Part shown: positions 1 through 7,631 of the stretch, in pieces
How the letters are laid out: the number at the start of each line of letters is the position of its first letter
Numbering within the stretch: position 1 is the stretch's first letter
From: Mesorhizobium sp. L-8-3
Lineage (GTDB): Bacteria; Pseudomonadota; Alphaproteobacteria; Rhizobiales; Rhizobiaceae
Assembly (NCBI RefSeq): GCF_016756615.1
Contig: NZ_AP023262.1
Coordinates: 6,387,501-6,451,500, forward strand
DNA length: 64,000 nucleotides
Reading direction: 5' to 3'
Notes under the pieces: generated by a model
What the model was told of the DNA's origin: nothing
Database searches by the model: none
Seen by the model: only the letters and a program-made list of their open reading frames with translations
Program-made: the position numbers and the translations under genes

Positions 1-1324
1 CCAGCAGTTCGTCGCACTTCAGCCGGCCGATGCCATGCTCGGCCGAGATGGAACCGTTGTGGGCTCGGACCACGTCGTGCACGGCCTTGTTCATCGGCTT
101 GTAGAGCTTCAGGAAGCTCTCAGGTTCGACGCCGACGGGTTGCGATACGTTATAGTGCAAATTGCCGTCGCCCATATGGCCGAAGCAGACGACCCGCGCC
201 GCCGCACTGACGGAGGCCACAGCCTTTCCGGCCTCGGCGATGAAATCAGGGATTGCGGCAACCGGTACGGAGATGTCGTGCTTGATGGAGGCGCCTTCCG
301 GTTTTTGCGACTCGGACAGGGACTCACGCAACCGCCAGAAGGCGGATGCCTGCGCGAGGTTTGCCGCGATCACCGCATCGCCGGCAAGGCCGGCTTCGAA
401 ACCCTCCGAAAGGACATGCTCGATCAGATCGCGGGCATCGTCGGACGACCGACCCGAGGAGATCTCCATCAGCACGTACCAGGGCCACCCTTCCAGCGGG
501 CGCACATTGCCCGGAATATGTCGCACCGAGAATTCGACCGCGATGTCGGCCATGAGTTCGAAGGCCGTCAGGCCGCTGCCGGCGCGATCGGATGCCAGCG
601 AGAACAGATTGAGCGCTGCGGCCGGCGATTCCACGCCGATCCAGGCCACCTCCTTGCCTTTCGGCTTCGGGAACAGCTTCAGCACCGCCGCGGTGATGAC
701 GCCGAGCGTGCCCTCGGCGCCGATGAAGAGGTTCTTCAGGTCGTAGCCGGTGTTGTCCTTTTTCAGCTTGCGCAGGTCGTCGAGGACCTCGCCCGTCGGC
801 AGGACCACTTCGACGCCGAGACAGAGTTCGCGGGCATTGCCATAAGCCAGCACGCCGGTGCCGCCAGCATTGGACGACAGATTGCCGCCGATCTGGCAGG
901 AGCCCTGCGCGCCGAGAGAGAGGGGGAACAATCGGTCGGCGGCGTCGGCCTGCCGCTGCAGCGTCTCCAGCACGACGCCGGCCTCGGCGGTGATGGTGTT
1001 CGACAGAACGTCGATCTCACGGATACGGTTGAGGCGGGACAGAGACAGCACGATCTCGCGGCCGGAACGATCCGGCATCTGACCGCCGACCAGCCCGGTA
1101 TTGCCACCCTGCGGAACGATCGGCGTGCGAGTCTCGGTCGCGAGCCGCAGGATGCGGCTCACCTCGTCGACATCAGCCGGTCTCAACACCAGGGGCGTCA
1201 CGCCGGACCACAGCCCTCGCGGCTCCATAACGAAAGGTTCTATGTCGGACGGGGAGCGAAGCGCGTGGTTGACACCGACGATCTCGGCAAAACGGTCGAG
1301 TAGGGCAGAATCGATCGGTTCCAT
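1..1324 (-). CDS. FAD-binding oxidoreductase, D-2-hydroxyacid (D-2-hydroxyglutarate/D-lactate) dehydrogenase family, 3' end missing
   Basis: The reading frame starts at ATG 1324 and runs off the left edge, giving about 441 residues of a family usually near 470. The N-terminal part has the PCMH-type FAD-binding signature PQGGNTGLVGGQMP (around residues 72-85). Further on are GAEGTLGVIT, the metal/substrate motif GHMGDGNLHYN and, at the edge, EHGIGRLK, all typical of the GlcD/DLD/D2HGDH family. These enzymes oxidise a D-2-hydroxyacid to the 2-oxoacid and pass electrons to a flavin-linked acceptor. The start lies 10 bases after the tsaC stop, so the two are probably co-transcribed. Family membership is firm; the exact substrate is not decided by sequence. 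Confidence 0.9.
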   Translation of the reverse strand, partial: MEPIDSALLDRFAEIVGVNHALRSPSDIEPFVMEPRGLWSGVTPLVLRPADVDEVSRILRLATETRTPIVPQGGNTGLVGGQMPDRSGREIVLSLSRLNRIREIDVLSNTITAEAGVVLETLQRQADAADRLFPLSLGAQGSCQIGGNLSSNAGGTGVLAYGNARELCLGVEVVLPTGEVLDDLRKLKKDNTGYDLKNLFIGAEGTLGVITAAVLKLFPKPKGKEVAWIGVESPAAALNLFSLASDRAGSGLTAFELMADIAVEFSVRHIPGNVRPLEGWPWYVLMEISSGRSSDDARDLIEHVLSEGFEAGLAGDAVIAANLAQASAFWRLRESLSESQKPEGASIKHDISVPVAAIPDFIAEAGKAVASVSAAARVVCFGHMGDGNLHYNVSQPVGVEPESFLKLYKPMNKAVHDVVRAHNGSISAEHGIGRLKCDELL

Positions 1325-1334
1325 GCCGGGGTCC

Positions 1335-2309
1335 TTATGAATGCTGAACGGGCCTGTCACGCGGTGCCGCTGCGCGGGCGAGCCGGTCGTTGATCGCCTC
1401 CCCCAGGCCGGAAGCCGGGATCGGCTCGACGGCGATGGTCGCGGCGCCCGAACCGTCGAGCGACTGGAGATATGAAAAGAGGTTCGTGGCCGCCTCGCGC
1501 AGATCCCCGCGCTCAGAAAGGTTGAGCACTGCAACCGCTTCGCCGGTTCCCCTCACCCGCGCCGGGCCGAAGGCAAGCAATGCCTCGCCGGGGAGGACCT
1601 CGGCCGCATTCGGCCGGACACGGGCAGCGGGAGCGTAGTGCGAGGCGAGCATGCCGGGAGCCTCGATGCCGGGCGCCGCATTGCGGACGAGCCGGACGCC
1701 CGCGACCCTTTCGATGTCCTCGGCAGGGACGCCGCCGGGACGCAACAGCCGTAGCGCACCATCCTCAGATTTCACGATGGTCGACTCCAGGCCCACCGGC
1801 GTGGCCCCGCCATCGACGATCAAGGATATCCTCGTCCCGAGATCGGCCTCGACCGCCGCGGCGGTGGTCGCGCTCACCTTGCCCGACGAATTGGCGCTCG
1901 GGGCGGCCAGCGGTCGGCCGAGAGCGCCGATGAGGCCGGCGCCGAAGCCGCGCGGCATACGCAAGGCGATCGTCGACAGGCCCGCCGTCACCAGGGGATG
2001 GATGCCGGCGTCCGAGCGCAATGGAAGAACCATGGTCAGCGGGCCTGGCCAGAAGGCTTCGGCGAGCTTGCGCGACAATGGGTCGAAGACGCCGATACGT
2101 TCGGCCATGGCCATGTCGGCGACGTGGGCAATCAGAGGATTGAAGCGCGGGCGCCCTTTGGCCTCGAAGATGCGGGCAATGGCATCGCCATTGGTTGCAT
2201 CGCCTGCGAGGCCGTAGACCGTTTCGGTCGGGATAGCGACCACCTCCCCGGCCCGCAGCAATCGCAGGGCACGGCTCTCGGCTTCGATAGCTGGCAGCAC
2301 TTCTGACAT
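1335..2309 (-). CDS. tsaC: L-threonylcarbamoyladenylate synthase (Sua5/YciO/YrdC)
   Basis: This 324-residue protein makes threonylcarbamoyl-AMP from threonine, bicarbonate and ATP, the first step of t6A37 modification of ANN-decoding tRNAs. The YrdC fold occupies roughly residues 15-205, with the KGRPRFNPL lysine/arginine motif and PSANSSGKVS near its end. The remaining 110 residues form a Sua5-type C-terminal domain, so this is the long two-domain form. The start ATG 2309 (MSEVLPAIE...) was preferred over an upstream in-frame codon at 2378 because homologous proteins begin close to the YrdC fold. It is followed at once by the FAD-linked dehydrogenase on the same strand. Confidence 0.92.
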   Translation of the reverse strand: MSEVLPAIEAESRALRLLRAGEVVAIPTETVYGLAGDATNGDAIARIFEAKGRPRFNPLIAHVADMAMAERIGVFDPLSRKLAEAFWPGPLTMVLPLRSDAGIHPLVTAGLSTIALRMPRGFGAGLIGALGRPLAAPSANSSGKVSATTAAAVEADLGTRISLIVDGGATPVGLESTIVKSEDGALRLLRPGGVPAEDIERVAGVRLVRNAAPGIEAPGMLASHYAPAARVRPNAAEVLPGEALLAFGPARVRGTGEAVAVLNLSERGDLREAATNLFSYLQSLDGSGAATIAVEPIPASGLGEAINDRLARAAAPRDRPVQHS

Positions 2310-2534
2310 TCTGTCGTGTTTCGCGTCGATCCCGGTGTCTTGATGTCGAAGCTCGCCTCCAGGCGACGTCGAAACCACGACACCGGCGACTGCCTATATC
2401 GCGGATGGGCGGCCGGCAAGGATCGAAGCCGCCATTTCATTAATCTCTGCGATGCTATCCTTCGCGCAGGGGCCGGCGCCCATACCCGATATCTTCTCGG
2501 GAATTGGTTCCGCCGGGCATGGGAACCGTTTGAT

Positions 2535-2978
2535 ATGGCGAGACTTTCTTCGATCTTGCTCTTACTGGTGTGCCTGGCGGCATCAGGCACCGCCCAAGCC
2601 TCCTCGCTGATCGTTCTCGAAGCGTCGAACGACCCGGTCGGCCCGTCGATGATGGTGGTCGGCGGACTGGAGCCGGCATCGCCCGAAGCGGCCGGCCCGT
2701 CGGATAGCGTGTCGGTCGTCGCAGTCGGCGAGGCTCCGCCAGCCGTTTCCGGAGAAAAGCTCTCCTCGATCACGAGCGATGCTCCGCAAAGCGGACCTCG
2801 GGCAGTGCCGATGGTGATCCGCGGCGGCATCGTCGGTGACGCCTTCACACGAAGCCTGCCGACACCGGCCCCCGCAGCTCAACCGCCCGCCGCCACCAGA
2901 GCCCCCGCGACGAGCCGCCCCGAGCCCGAAGCTCCCCTCGTCGGGCCGTCGGCCGAGTCCGAACTCGACCTTCGGTAG
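2535..2978 (+). CDS. Secreted low-complexity protein of unknown function
   Basis: A 147-residue protein with a clear Sec signal peptide (MARLSSILLLLVCLAASGTAQA, residues 1-22, cleavage after AQA). The mature part is rich in Ala, Pro, Ser and Gly, ends in a Pro/Ala-rich tail, and has no motif I recognise. The frame stays open upstream to 2316, but only the start at 2535 gives an export signal. It is divergent from tsaC and lies 75 bases before a second small exported protein on the same strand, so the two may be expressed together. Function unknown. Confidence 0.6.
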   Translation: MARLSSILLLLVCLAASGTAQASSLIVLEASNDPVGPSMMVVGGLEPASPEAAGPSDSVSVVAVGEAPPAVSGEKLSSITSDAPQSGPRAVPMVIRGGIVGDAFTRSLPTPAPAAQPPAATRAPATSRPEPEAPLVGPSAESELDLR

Positions 2979-3015
2979 AGCGATGATCATCGGCGGAATG
3001 CCAAGGAGGTCGCCC

Positions 3016-3054
3016 ATGTGTTATGGCGTCGCCATCGATCTCGGGGGTGCCTGA
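3016..3054 (+). CDS. Possible 12-codon leader peptide before the secreted protein at 3054
   Basis: A strong Shine-Dalgarno sequence AAGGAGG (3003-3009) stands six bases before ATG 3016. This opens the short frame MCYGVAIDLGGA, whose TGA stop (3052-3054) overlaps the ATG (3054-3056) of the next gene as TGATG. The downstream gene has no good ribosome-binding site of its own, so translational coupling through this leader is plausible. The alternative is that the ribosome-binding site serves a GTG at 3018, which would add 12 residues in front of the signal peptide of the next protein. Confidence 0.35.
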   Translation: MCYGVAIDLGGA

Positions 3055-3434
3055 TGAAAATCCGCTTCTGGCTGCTTGCAGCAGGTATGTCCGCGCTGCT
3101 TCCCGGCCTGGCGAGCGGCGACACTCTGCTCGGGTCCTATGTGGCGCGTATCTCCGCGAACGACCACCAGGCCAGTGACGGCTATCCGCTCGACACTGCG
3201 GCCCGGATGGTGCGTCAGGACCGCGCCAACTGGCACAAATTCGGATCGGGCGACATAGAGGACGAACACGATCCGTGGTTCGGTTCGGCGCAGGCTCGCG
3301 TCCGTTTCGAGGTGATGCTCAACAAGAGCAGCGCCATGACCGACGCCACCCGCCGCGCGATCGTCAGGGGAGAGCCGGTCGTGGAAGTCCAGGTCTATCG
3401 CCAGAGCGTCAGGGTTCGCATCATCGGCGACTGA
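3054..3434 (+). CDS. Small secreted protein of unknown function
   Basis: A 126-residue protein beginning with MKIRFWLLAAGMSALLPGLASG, a typical Sec signal peptide. The mature domain of about 100 residues has no cysteines and no recognised motif. It contains the segment DTAARMVRQDRANWHKFGSG and ends in an alternating polar/hydrophobic stretch (VVEVQVYRQSVRVRI) suggestive of beta strands. The ATG at 3054 was chosen because it starts directly at the signal peptide, although a GTG at 3018 is in frame. It follows the secreted protein at 2535 and is convergent with glyS across a family B repeat. Function unknown. Confidence 0.6.
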   Translation: MKIRFWLLAAGMSALLPGLASGDTLLGSYVARISANDHQASDGYPLDTAARMVRQDRANWHKFGSGDIEDEHDPWFGSAQARVRFEVMLNKSSAMTDATRRAIVRGEPVVEVQVYRQSVRVRIIGD

Positions 3435-3520
3435 ACTCGTCGGCGACGACAGCCGCGCTCCGGGCGCTGGTGGCGACACCGCTATGATGAGGCTCCGATT
3501 CCTCGGGTGCGCCGCATGAT

Positions 3521-3645
3521 ATCGACCGTTGGAGCGCGACGGCGTGGCCCACTTGGCGCGAAAGCGAAGCGGCGCGGAGAGGCCGCGCCGGCGATTGAGG
3601 CCGGGTGGATGCTTCGGCATCCACACCCACTGGATGTAAGTGGGC
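3521..3645. repeat. Intergenic repeat family B, copy 1
   Basis: GC-rich segment containing GACCGTTGGAGCGCGA, then GTGGCCCAC, GCGCGAAAGC, GGCCGCGCCGGCGATTGAGG and the hairpin GTGGATGCttcgGCATCCAC. The same blocks in the same order occur at 39430-39669 (reverse orientation, interrupted) and near 48447-48672. This copy fills the space between two convergent genes and ends three bases before the glyS stop codon. Strong inverted repeats suggest a transcript-end structure. Confidence 0.75.
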
Positions 3646-3647
3646 CG

Positions 3648-5969
3648 TCAGCCGGCGATCCTGGAGAAATCGGCGACCTGATCCGTCGCGGCGCGGATGC
3701 GGGCCAGCAGCGCAAGGCGATTGGCCCGTACAGCGAGGTCCTCATCATTCACGAGAACACGGTCGAAGAATGAATCAACCGGCTCACGCAATGCGCTGAG
3801 TGCACGCATCGCAGCCGAAAAGTCTTCGTTTTGAATCGCTTGGCCGGCTTGCTTCTCGCCCTGATTCACCGCAGCGTCGAGTGCCTTCTCGGCCTCCTCC
3901 CGGAACAGGGAGACGTCGACGGCATCGGCGATCCGCGTCCCCTTCTTCTCTTCCGCGGCAAGGATGTTGGCCGCCCGCTTCGTGCCTGCCAGGAGGTTCT
4001 TGCCGTCCTCGCTGTCGAGGAAGGATCCCAGCGCCTCGACCCGGCGGACGATCATCAGCAGGTCGTCGTTCGCAGCGCCCTCCTGCTTGCCGCCGCTGGC
4101 GAGAACCGCGTCGATCAGATCGTGCCGCGCCCCTTGGTCGCGCAGATACACCTTGAGGCGTTCATGGAAGAAGGACAGGAGATCGAGAATGACCGGCCTG
4201 GCGCGCGCCGCGGCATCGGCCCGGACGCGCTTTTCGTGACCGCCAAGCGCATTGTCGAGGTCTTCCTCTCCGTCGACATCGCCGGTATCGAGCGCTTCCT
4301 GCCGCTCCTCATAGCGCAAGAGGTTCGCTGCGATCTCCGGCTCGTCGAACTGCGCATGGGCGCTCGCGAGCACGGCCAGCAGCGGAATGCGCCGCTCTCC
4401 CCACAGCGTGATCCGGATGACGCCGAGGGCCGCCCGGCGCAACGCGTAGGGATCTTTCGAACCCGTCGGCTTTTCGTCGATCGACCAGAAACCGGTCAAG
4501 GTGTCCAGCTTGTCGGCCAGCGCCACGGCAATCGAGACCTCATCGGTGGGAACCCGGTCGGACGGCCCCTGCGGCTTGTAGTGCTCCTCGACCGCGGCCG
4601 CGACCGAGGGGTGCTCGCCCTGGAGGACCGCATATTTGCGGCCCATCGCACCCTGCAATTCCGGAAACTCGCCGACGACCTCGGTCTGCAGATCGGCCTT
4701 GGCGAGCACGACTGCGCGATCGGTCAATGCGGGCGCGGCGCCGACGACAGGCGCGATGTCGCGCGCCAGTCCGCGAATGCGCTCCACGCGCGCGCCCTGC
4801 GTGCCGAGCCTGGCATGGAAGGTCACGCCGAGATGATCAAGACGTGCCATCCGCTGATCGAGCGGTTTCTTCAGGTCGAGCCCGAATTTCCCGGCCGACA
4901 CCTTCAGGTCGGCGAGGTCGGGCAAATCCCCCTGATCGGTCCTCCAGAAATAGAGCGCATCCGAAAGCCGCGCGCGGACGACCTTGCCGTTGCCATGCGC
5001 GATCTCCTTGCCGCCGTCGCTGGCTTCGATGTTCGCCGTAAGGACAAAGCGGTTCGAGAGGGACGCTTCGTCTCCGGAGTTGCCGGGCAACCTGGTCACG
5101 AAGCACTTCTGGTTGGCCCGGATCGTCAGCCGGATGACCTCGGAGGGAATGCCGAGAAAATCCTCCTCGAAAGCGCCCATCAGCACGACCGGCCACTCGA
5201 CGAGCCCGGCGACCTCTTCGAGCAACGCGTCGTCCTCGACCAGTTCGAGCCCGTTCGCGAAGGCGAGGTTGCGCGCATCGGCAAGGATGATCTCCTTGCG
5301 ACGCTCGGCGTCGATGACCACTTTCGCGGCTTCCAGCTTCGCGGCATAGTCCTCGAAGCGGCGCACAGTGATCGCTTCAGGCGCGTGGAAGCGGTGGCCA
5401 TAGGTCACATTGCCGGAGCGGATGCCGTCCACCTCGAAGTCGACGACGACCGGATCGGCGGTTTCCGGGCCGAAGGTACAGACGACAGACTGCAGCGGCC
5501 GCACCCAGCGGAGCGAGCCGGGCCTGGCCGATGCCGCGCCCCAGCGCATGGATTTCGGCCAAGGGAAACCCCGGATCACCTCGGGAAGCAGCGCAGCGAT
5601 GATATCCTCGGCGGCCCGACCCGGCTTCGAGATATGGGCGACATAGAAGTCACCCTTCTTCGGATCGGAATGGACATGCGCCTCGTCGATGGACGACAGG
5701 CCGGCGGAGCGCAGGAAGCCCTGGATCGCCTGTTCCGGCGCCTTGGTACTCGGGCCCTTGCGCTCCTCGTGAATGTCCTTGGAGCGGGCCGTCAGGCCGC
5801 GTATGTCGAGAGTCAGTCGGCGCGGCGTCCAGTATTCGCGCGCCGCCTCGTAGCTCAGCCCGGCATCGACAAGACCATCCGTCACCATCTTCCTGAGATC
5901 GCCCGCCGCCTTGCGCTGCATGCGCGCGGGGATTTCCTCGGAGCGGAGTTCGAGCAGCAAGTCAGGCAT
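3648..5969 (-). CDS. glyS: Glycine--tRNA ligase beta subunit
   Basis: The 773-residue beta chain of the bacterial alpha2beta2 glycyl-tRNA synthetase, which binds tRNA-Gly and supports aminoacylation by the alpha chain. It starts with the family hallmark MPDLLLELRSEEIPARMQ. It continues with the B-domain (GFPWPKSMRWG, RPLQSVVCTFG), the HD-like core around ALYFWRTDQGD, and a C-terminal anticodon-binding domain (DFSAAMRALSALREPVDSFFDRVLVND). ATG 5969 matches the conserved N-terminus; a long in-frame extension upstream was rejected. It lies 142 bases downstream of glyQ on the same strand. Confidence 0.96.
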   Translation of the reverse strand: MPDLLLELRSEEIPARMQRKAAGDLRKMVTDGLVDAGLSYEAAREYWTPRRLTLDIRGLTARSKDIHEERKGPSTKAPEQAIQGFLRSAGLSSIDEAHVHSDPKKGDFYVAHISKPGRAAEDIIAALLPEVIRGFPWPKSMRWGAASARPGSLRWVRPLQSVVCTFGPETADPVVVDFEVDGIRSGNVTYGHRFHAPEAITVRRFEDYAAKLEAAKVVIDAERRKEIILADARNLAFANGLELVEDDALLEEVAGLVEWPVVLMGAFEEDFLGIPSEVIRLTIRANQKCFVTRLPGNSGDEASLSNRFVLTANIEASDGGKEIAHGNGKVVRARLSDALYFWRTDQGDLPDLADLKVSAGKFGLDLKKPLDQRMARLDHLGVTFHARLGTQGARVERIRGLARDIAPVVGAAPALTDRAVVLAKADLQTEVVGEFPELQGAMGRKYAVLQGEHPSVAAAVEEHYKPQGPSDRVPTDEVSIAVALADKLDTLTGFWSIDEKPTGSKDPYALRRAALGVIRITLWGERRIPLLAVLASAHAQFDEPEIAANLLRYEERQEALDTGDVDGEEDLDNALGGHEKRVRADAAARARPVILDLLSFFHERLKVYLRDQGARHDLIDAVLASGGKQEGAANDDLLMIVRRVEALGSFLDSEDGKNLLAGTKRAANILAAEEKKGTRIADAVDVSLFREEAEKALDAAVNQGEKQAGQAIQNEDFSAAMRALSALREPVDSFFDRVLVNDEDLAVRANRLALLARIRAATDQVADFSRIAG

Positions 5970-6111
5970 CAGTGCTTCTCCGCCCGGATGGTCATTGCCG
6001 TTCCCATACGTTGCGCGCCGCCGACATGCGGCTGGCCGAACAATCTCGGGAAGCGAAGCTCTGGAAGGACTGGCATTGTCTGGCTCCGGGAAATGGGCTC
6101 GTCCGGCACGA

Positions 6112-7104
6112 TCAGGCTGCGGCGGATGCCAGCCCGCCGGCTTCGGTCTGCAGGAACGCCTCGCCGCAGGCCTTCGCCAGATTGCGGACACGCAGGATGT
6201 AGCTCTGCCGCTCGGTCACCGAGATGACGCCGCGTGCGTCGAGCAGGTTGAAGACGTGGCTCGCCTTGATGCACTGGTCGTAGGCGGGGAAAACCATCTT
6301 GTGCCTCGGGAGATTGTCGGCGGAGGACGGAGCGCCGGCTTCGAGCAGCGCGCGGCACTCGGCCTCTGCGTCGTCGAAATGCCGCAGCAGCATCGCCGTG
6401 TTGGCGAACTCGAAATTGTGCCGCGAGTATTCCTGCTCGGCCTGCAGGAAGACGTCGGCATAGGTGACCTTGTCGTCGCCCTCGCTGCCGTTGAAATTGA
6501 GATCGAAGATGCTGTCCACCCCTTGCAGATAGGTGGCGAGCCGCTCCAGGCCGTAGGTCAGTTCACCGGCCACCGGCGCGCATTCTATGCCGCACACCTG
6601 CTGGAAATAGGTGAACTGGGAGACTTCCATGCCGTCGCACCAGCACTCCCAGCCGAGGCCCCAGGCGCCGAGCGTCGGGCTTTCCCAGTCGTCCTCGACG
6701 AAACGGATGTCGTGCAGCAGGGGATCGATCCCGATCGCCGCCAGCGAGCCAAGATAAAGCTCCTGCAGGTTCGACGGGTTCGGCTTCAGGATCACCTGAT
6801 ACTGATAATAATGCTGAAGCCGGTTCGGGTTGTCGCCGTAGCGGCCGTCTTTCGGCCGGCGCGAGGGCTGGACATAGGCCGCGTTCCACCGGCGGGGGCC
6901 GAGAGCGCGCAACGTCGTCGCAGGGTGGAAGGTGCCCGCGCCGACCTCCATGTCGTAGGGCTGCAGGATGACGCAACCGTAACGCGCCCAATAGTCATGG
7001 AGCGTCAGGATAAGACCCTGGAAGGAGCGCTTCGGGTCAAGATGATCGGGCAGGGTCTTTTCGGCCACGGGCTGTGTCTCGGCGGTCGGATGATATGCGC
7101 GCAC
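6112..7104 (-). CDS. glyQ: Glycine--tRNA ligase alpha subunit
   Basis: A 330-residue class II synthetase alpha chain that activates glycine. Conserved segments are easy to see: RSFQGLILTLHDYWA, GCVILQPYDMEVGAGTFHP, AAYVQPSRRPKDGRYG, NPNRLQHYYQYQVILKP, WGLGWECWCDGMEVSQFTYF and the C-terminal VFNLLDARGVISVTERQSYI. The start used is GTG 7104; a second in-frame GTG at 7068 would remove 12 poorly conserved residues and cannot be excluded. It precedes glyS, the usual order. The 142-base space between the two genes holds no recognisable gene. Confidence 0.96.
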   Translation of the reverse strand: MRAYHPTAETQPVAEKTLPDHLDPKRSFQGLILTLHDYWARYGCVILQPYDMEVGAGTFHPATTLRALGPRRWNAAYVQPSRRPKDGRYGDNPNRLQHYYQYQVILKPNPSNLQELYLGSLAAIGIDPLLHDIRFVEDDWESPTLGAWGLGWECWCDGMEVSQFTYFQQVCGIECAPVAGELTYGLERLATYLQGVDSIFDLNFNGSEGDDKVTYADVFLQAEQEYSRHNFEFANTAMLLRHFDDAEAECRALLEAGAPSSADNLPRHKMVFPAYDQCIKASHVFNLLDARGVISVTERQSYILRVRNLAKACGEAFLQTEAGGLASAAA

Positions 7105-7257
7105 GTCGTAACGACGCCGTCCCGACCCGTCAAGCTGGACGGAATCGCGCGAAATTGATCGTCAGCCCGATCTGGAGCAGCGCTATTTTCGGCCATGTAC
7201 TTGAAACCGGCCGGAGGCTTCGCGCAATCTTGCGTGTCAGGTCACGAGGAGCCAGGC

Positions 7258-7584
7258 ATGTTCGACCGGTCGACAGGAAATGGTTTGAAGCGTCCCGCGA
7301 TGGTTCTCGGAGGCGCAATATCGGCGCTGCTGCTGGGCGCGACGCTGTCTTTCGCGGACAATTTTCCGACCAACGGCTTCAATGAACGCGACGAGGTGAC
7401 CAACTGGCTTTGCGTCACACCCGGCTGCGACGTGCTGCGCCAACCCGGGAACCAGTGCATCTGCACCAAGGACAATCCGTGGGAGAGTAAGCTAAGCCGA
7501 CTGAAGCTCACCTGCAGCAAACGGGAAAAGGGCCGCTGGGTGCCATGCCCCGTACCGCCCGACTACAGGGAGAAGCTGTGGTAG
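7258..7584 (+). CDS. Small secreted cysteine-containing protein, unknown function
   Basis: A 108-residue protein. A short basic N-terminus and a hydrophobic stretch (MVLGGAISALLLGATLSFA) form a likely signal peptide ending near residue 34. The mature part has six cysteines arranged as WLC-TPGC-QCICT-TC-PC, which fits a disulfide-stabilised exported fold. ATG 7258 is preferred over an in-frame start at 7195 because it shortens the region before the hydrophobic core. It is divergent from glyQ and convergent with the TPR-LysM gene. No family recognised. Confidence 0.65.
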   Translation: MFDRSTGNGLKRPAMVLGGAISALLLGATLSFADNFPTNGFNERDEVTNWLCVTPGCDVLRQPGNQCICTKDNPWESKLSRLKLTCSKREKGRWVPCPVPPDYREKLW

Positions 7585-7603
7585 GACCGCGCTTGGCGGT
7601 CCT
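7583..7603. terminator. Short hairpin between convergent genes
   Basis: Perfect 8-base arms AGGACCGC (7583-7590) and GCGGTCCT (7596-7603) with a 5-base loop follow the stop of the secreted protein and precede the end of the convergent TPR gene. There is no T-run on either side, so intrinsic termination is only suggested. Confidence 0.4.
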
Positions 7604-7631
7604 CACAACAGACAGTCGCAGGATAGATCGT

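Noticed and set aside
3831..6227. A 798-codon open frame on the plus strand
   Set aside because: It lies opposite glyS and part of glyQ and has no recognisable domain; glyS is certain on the other strand.
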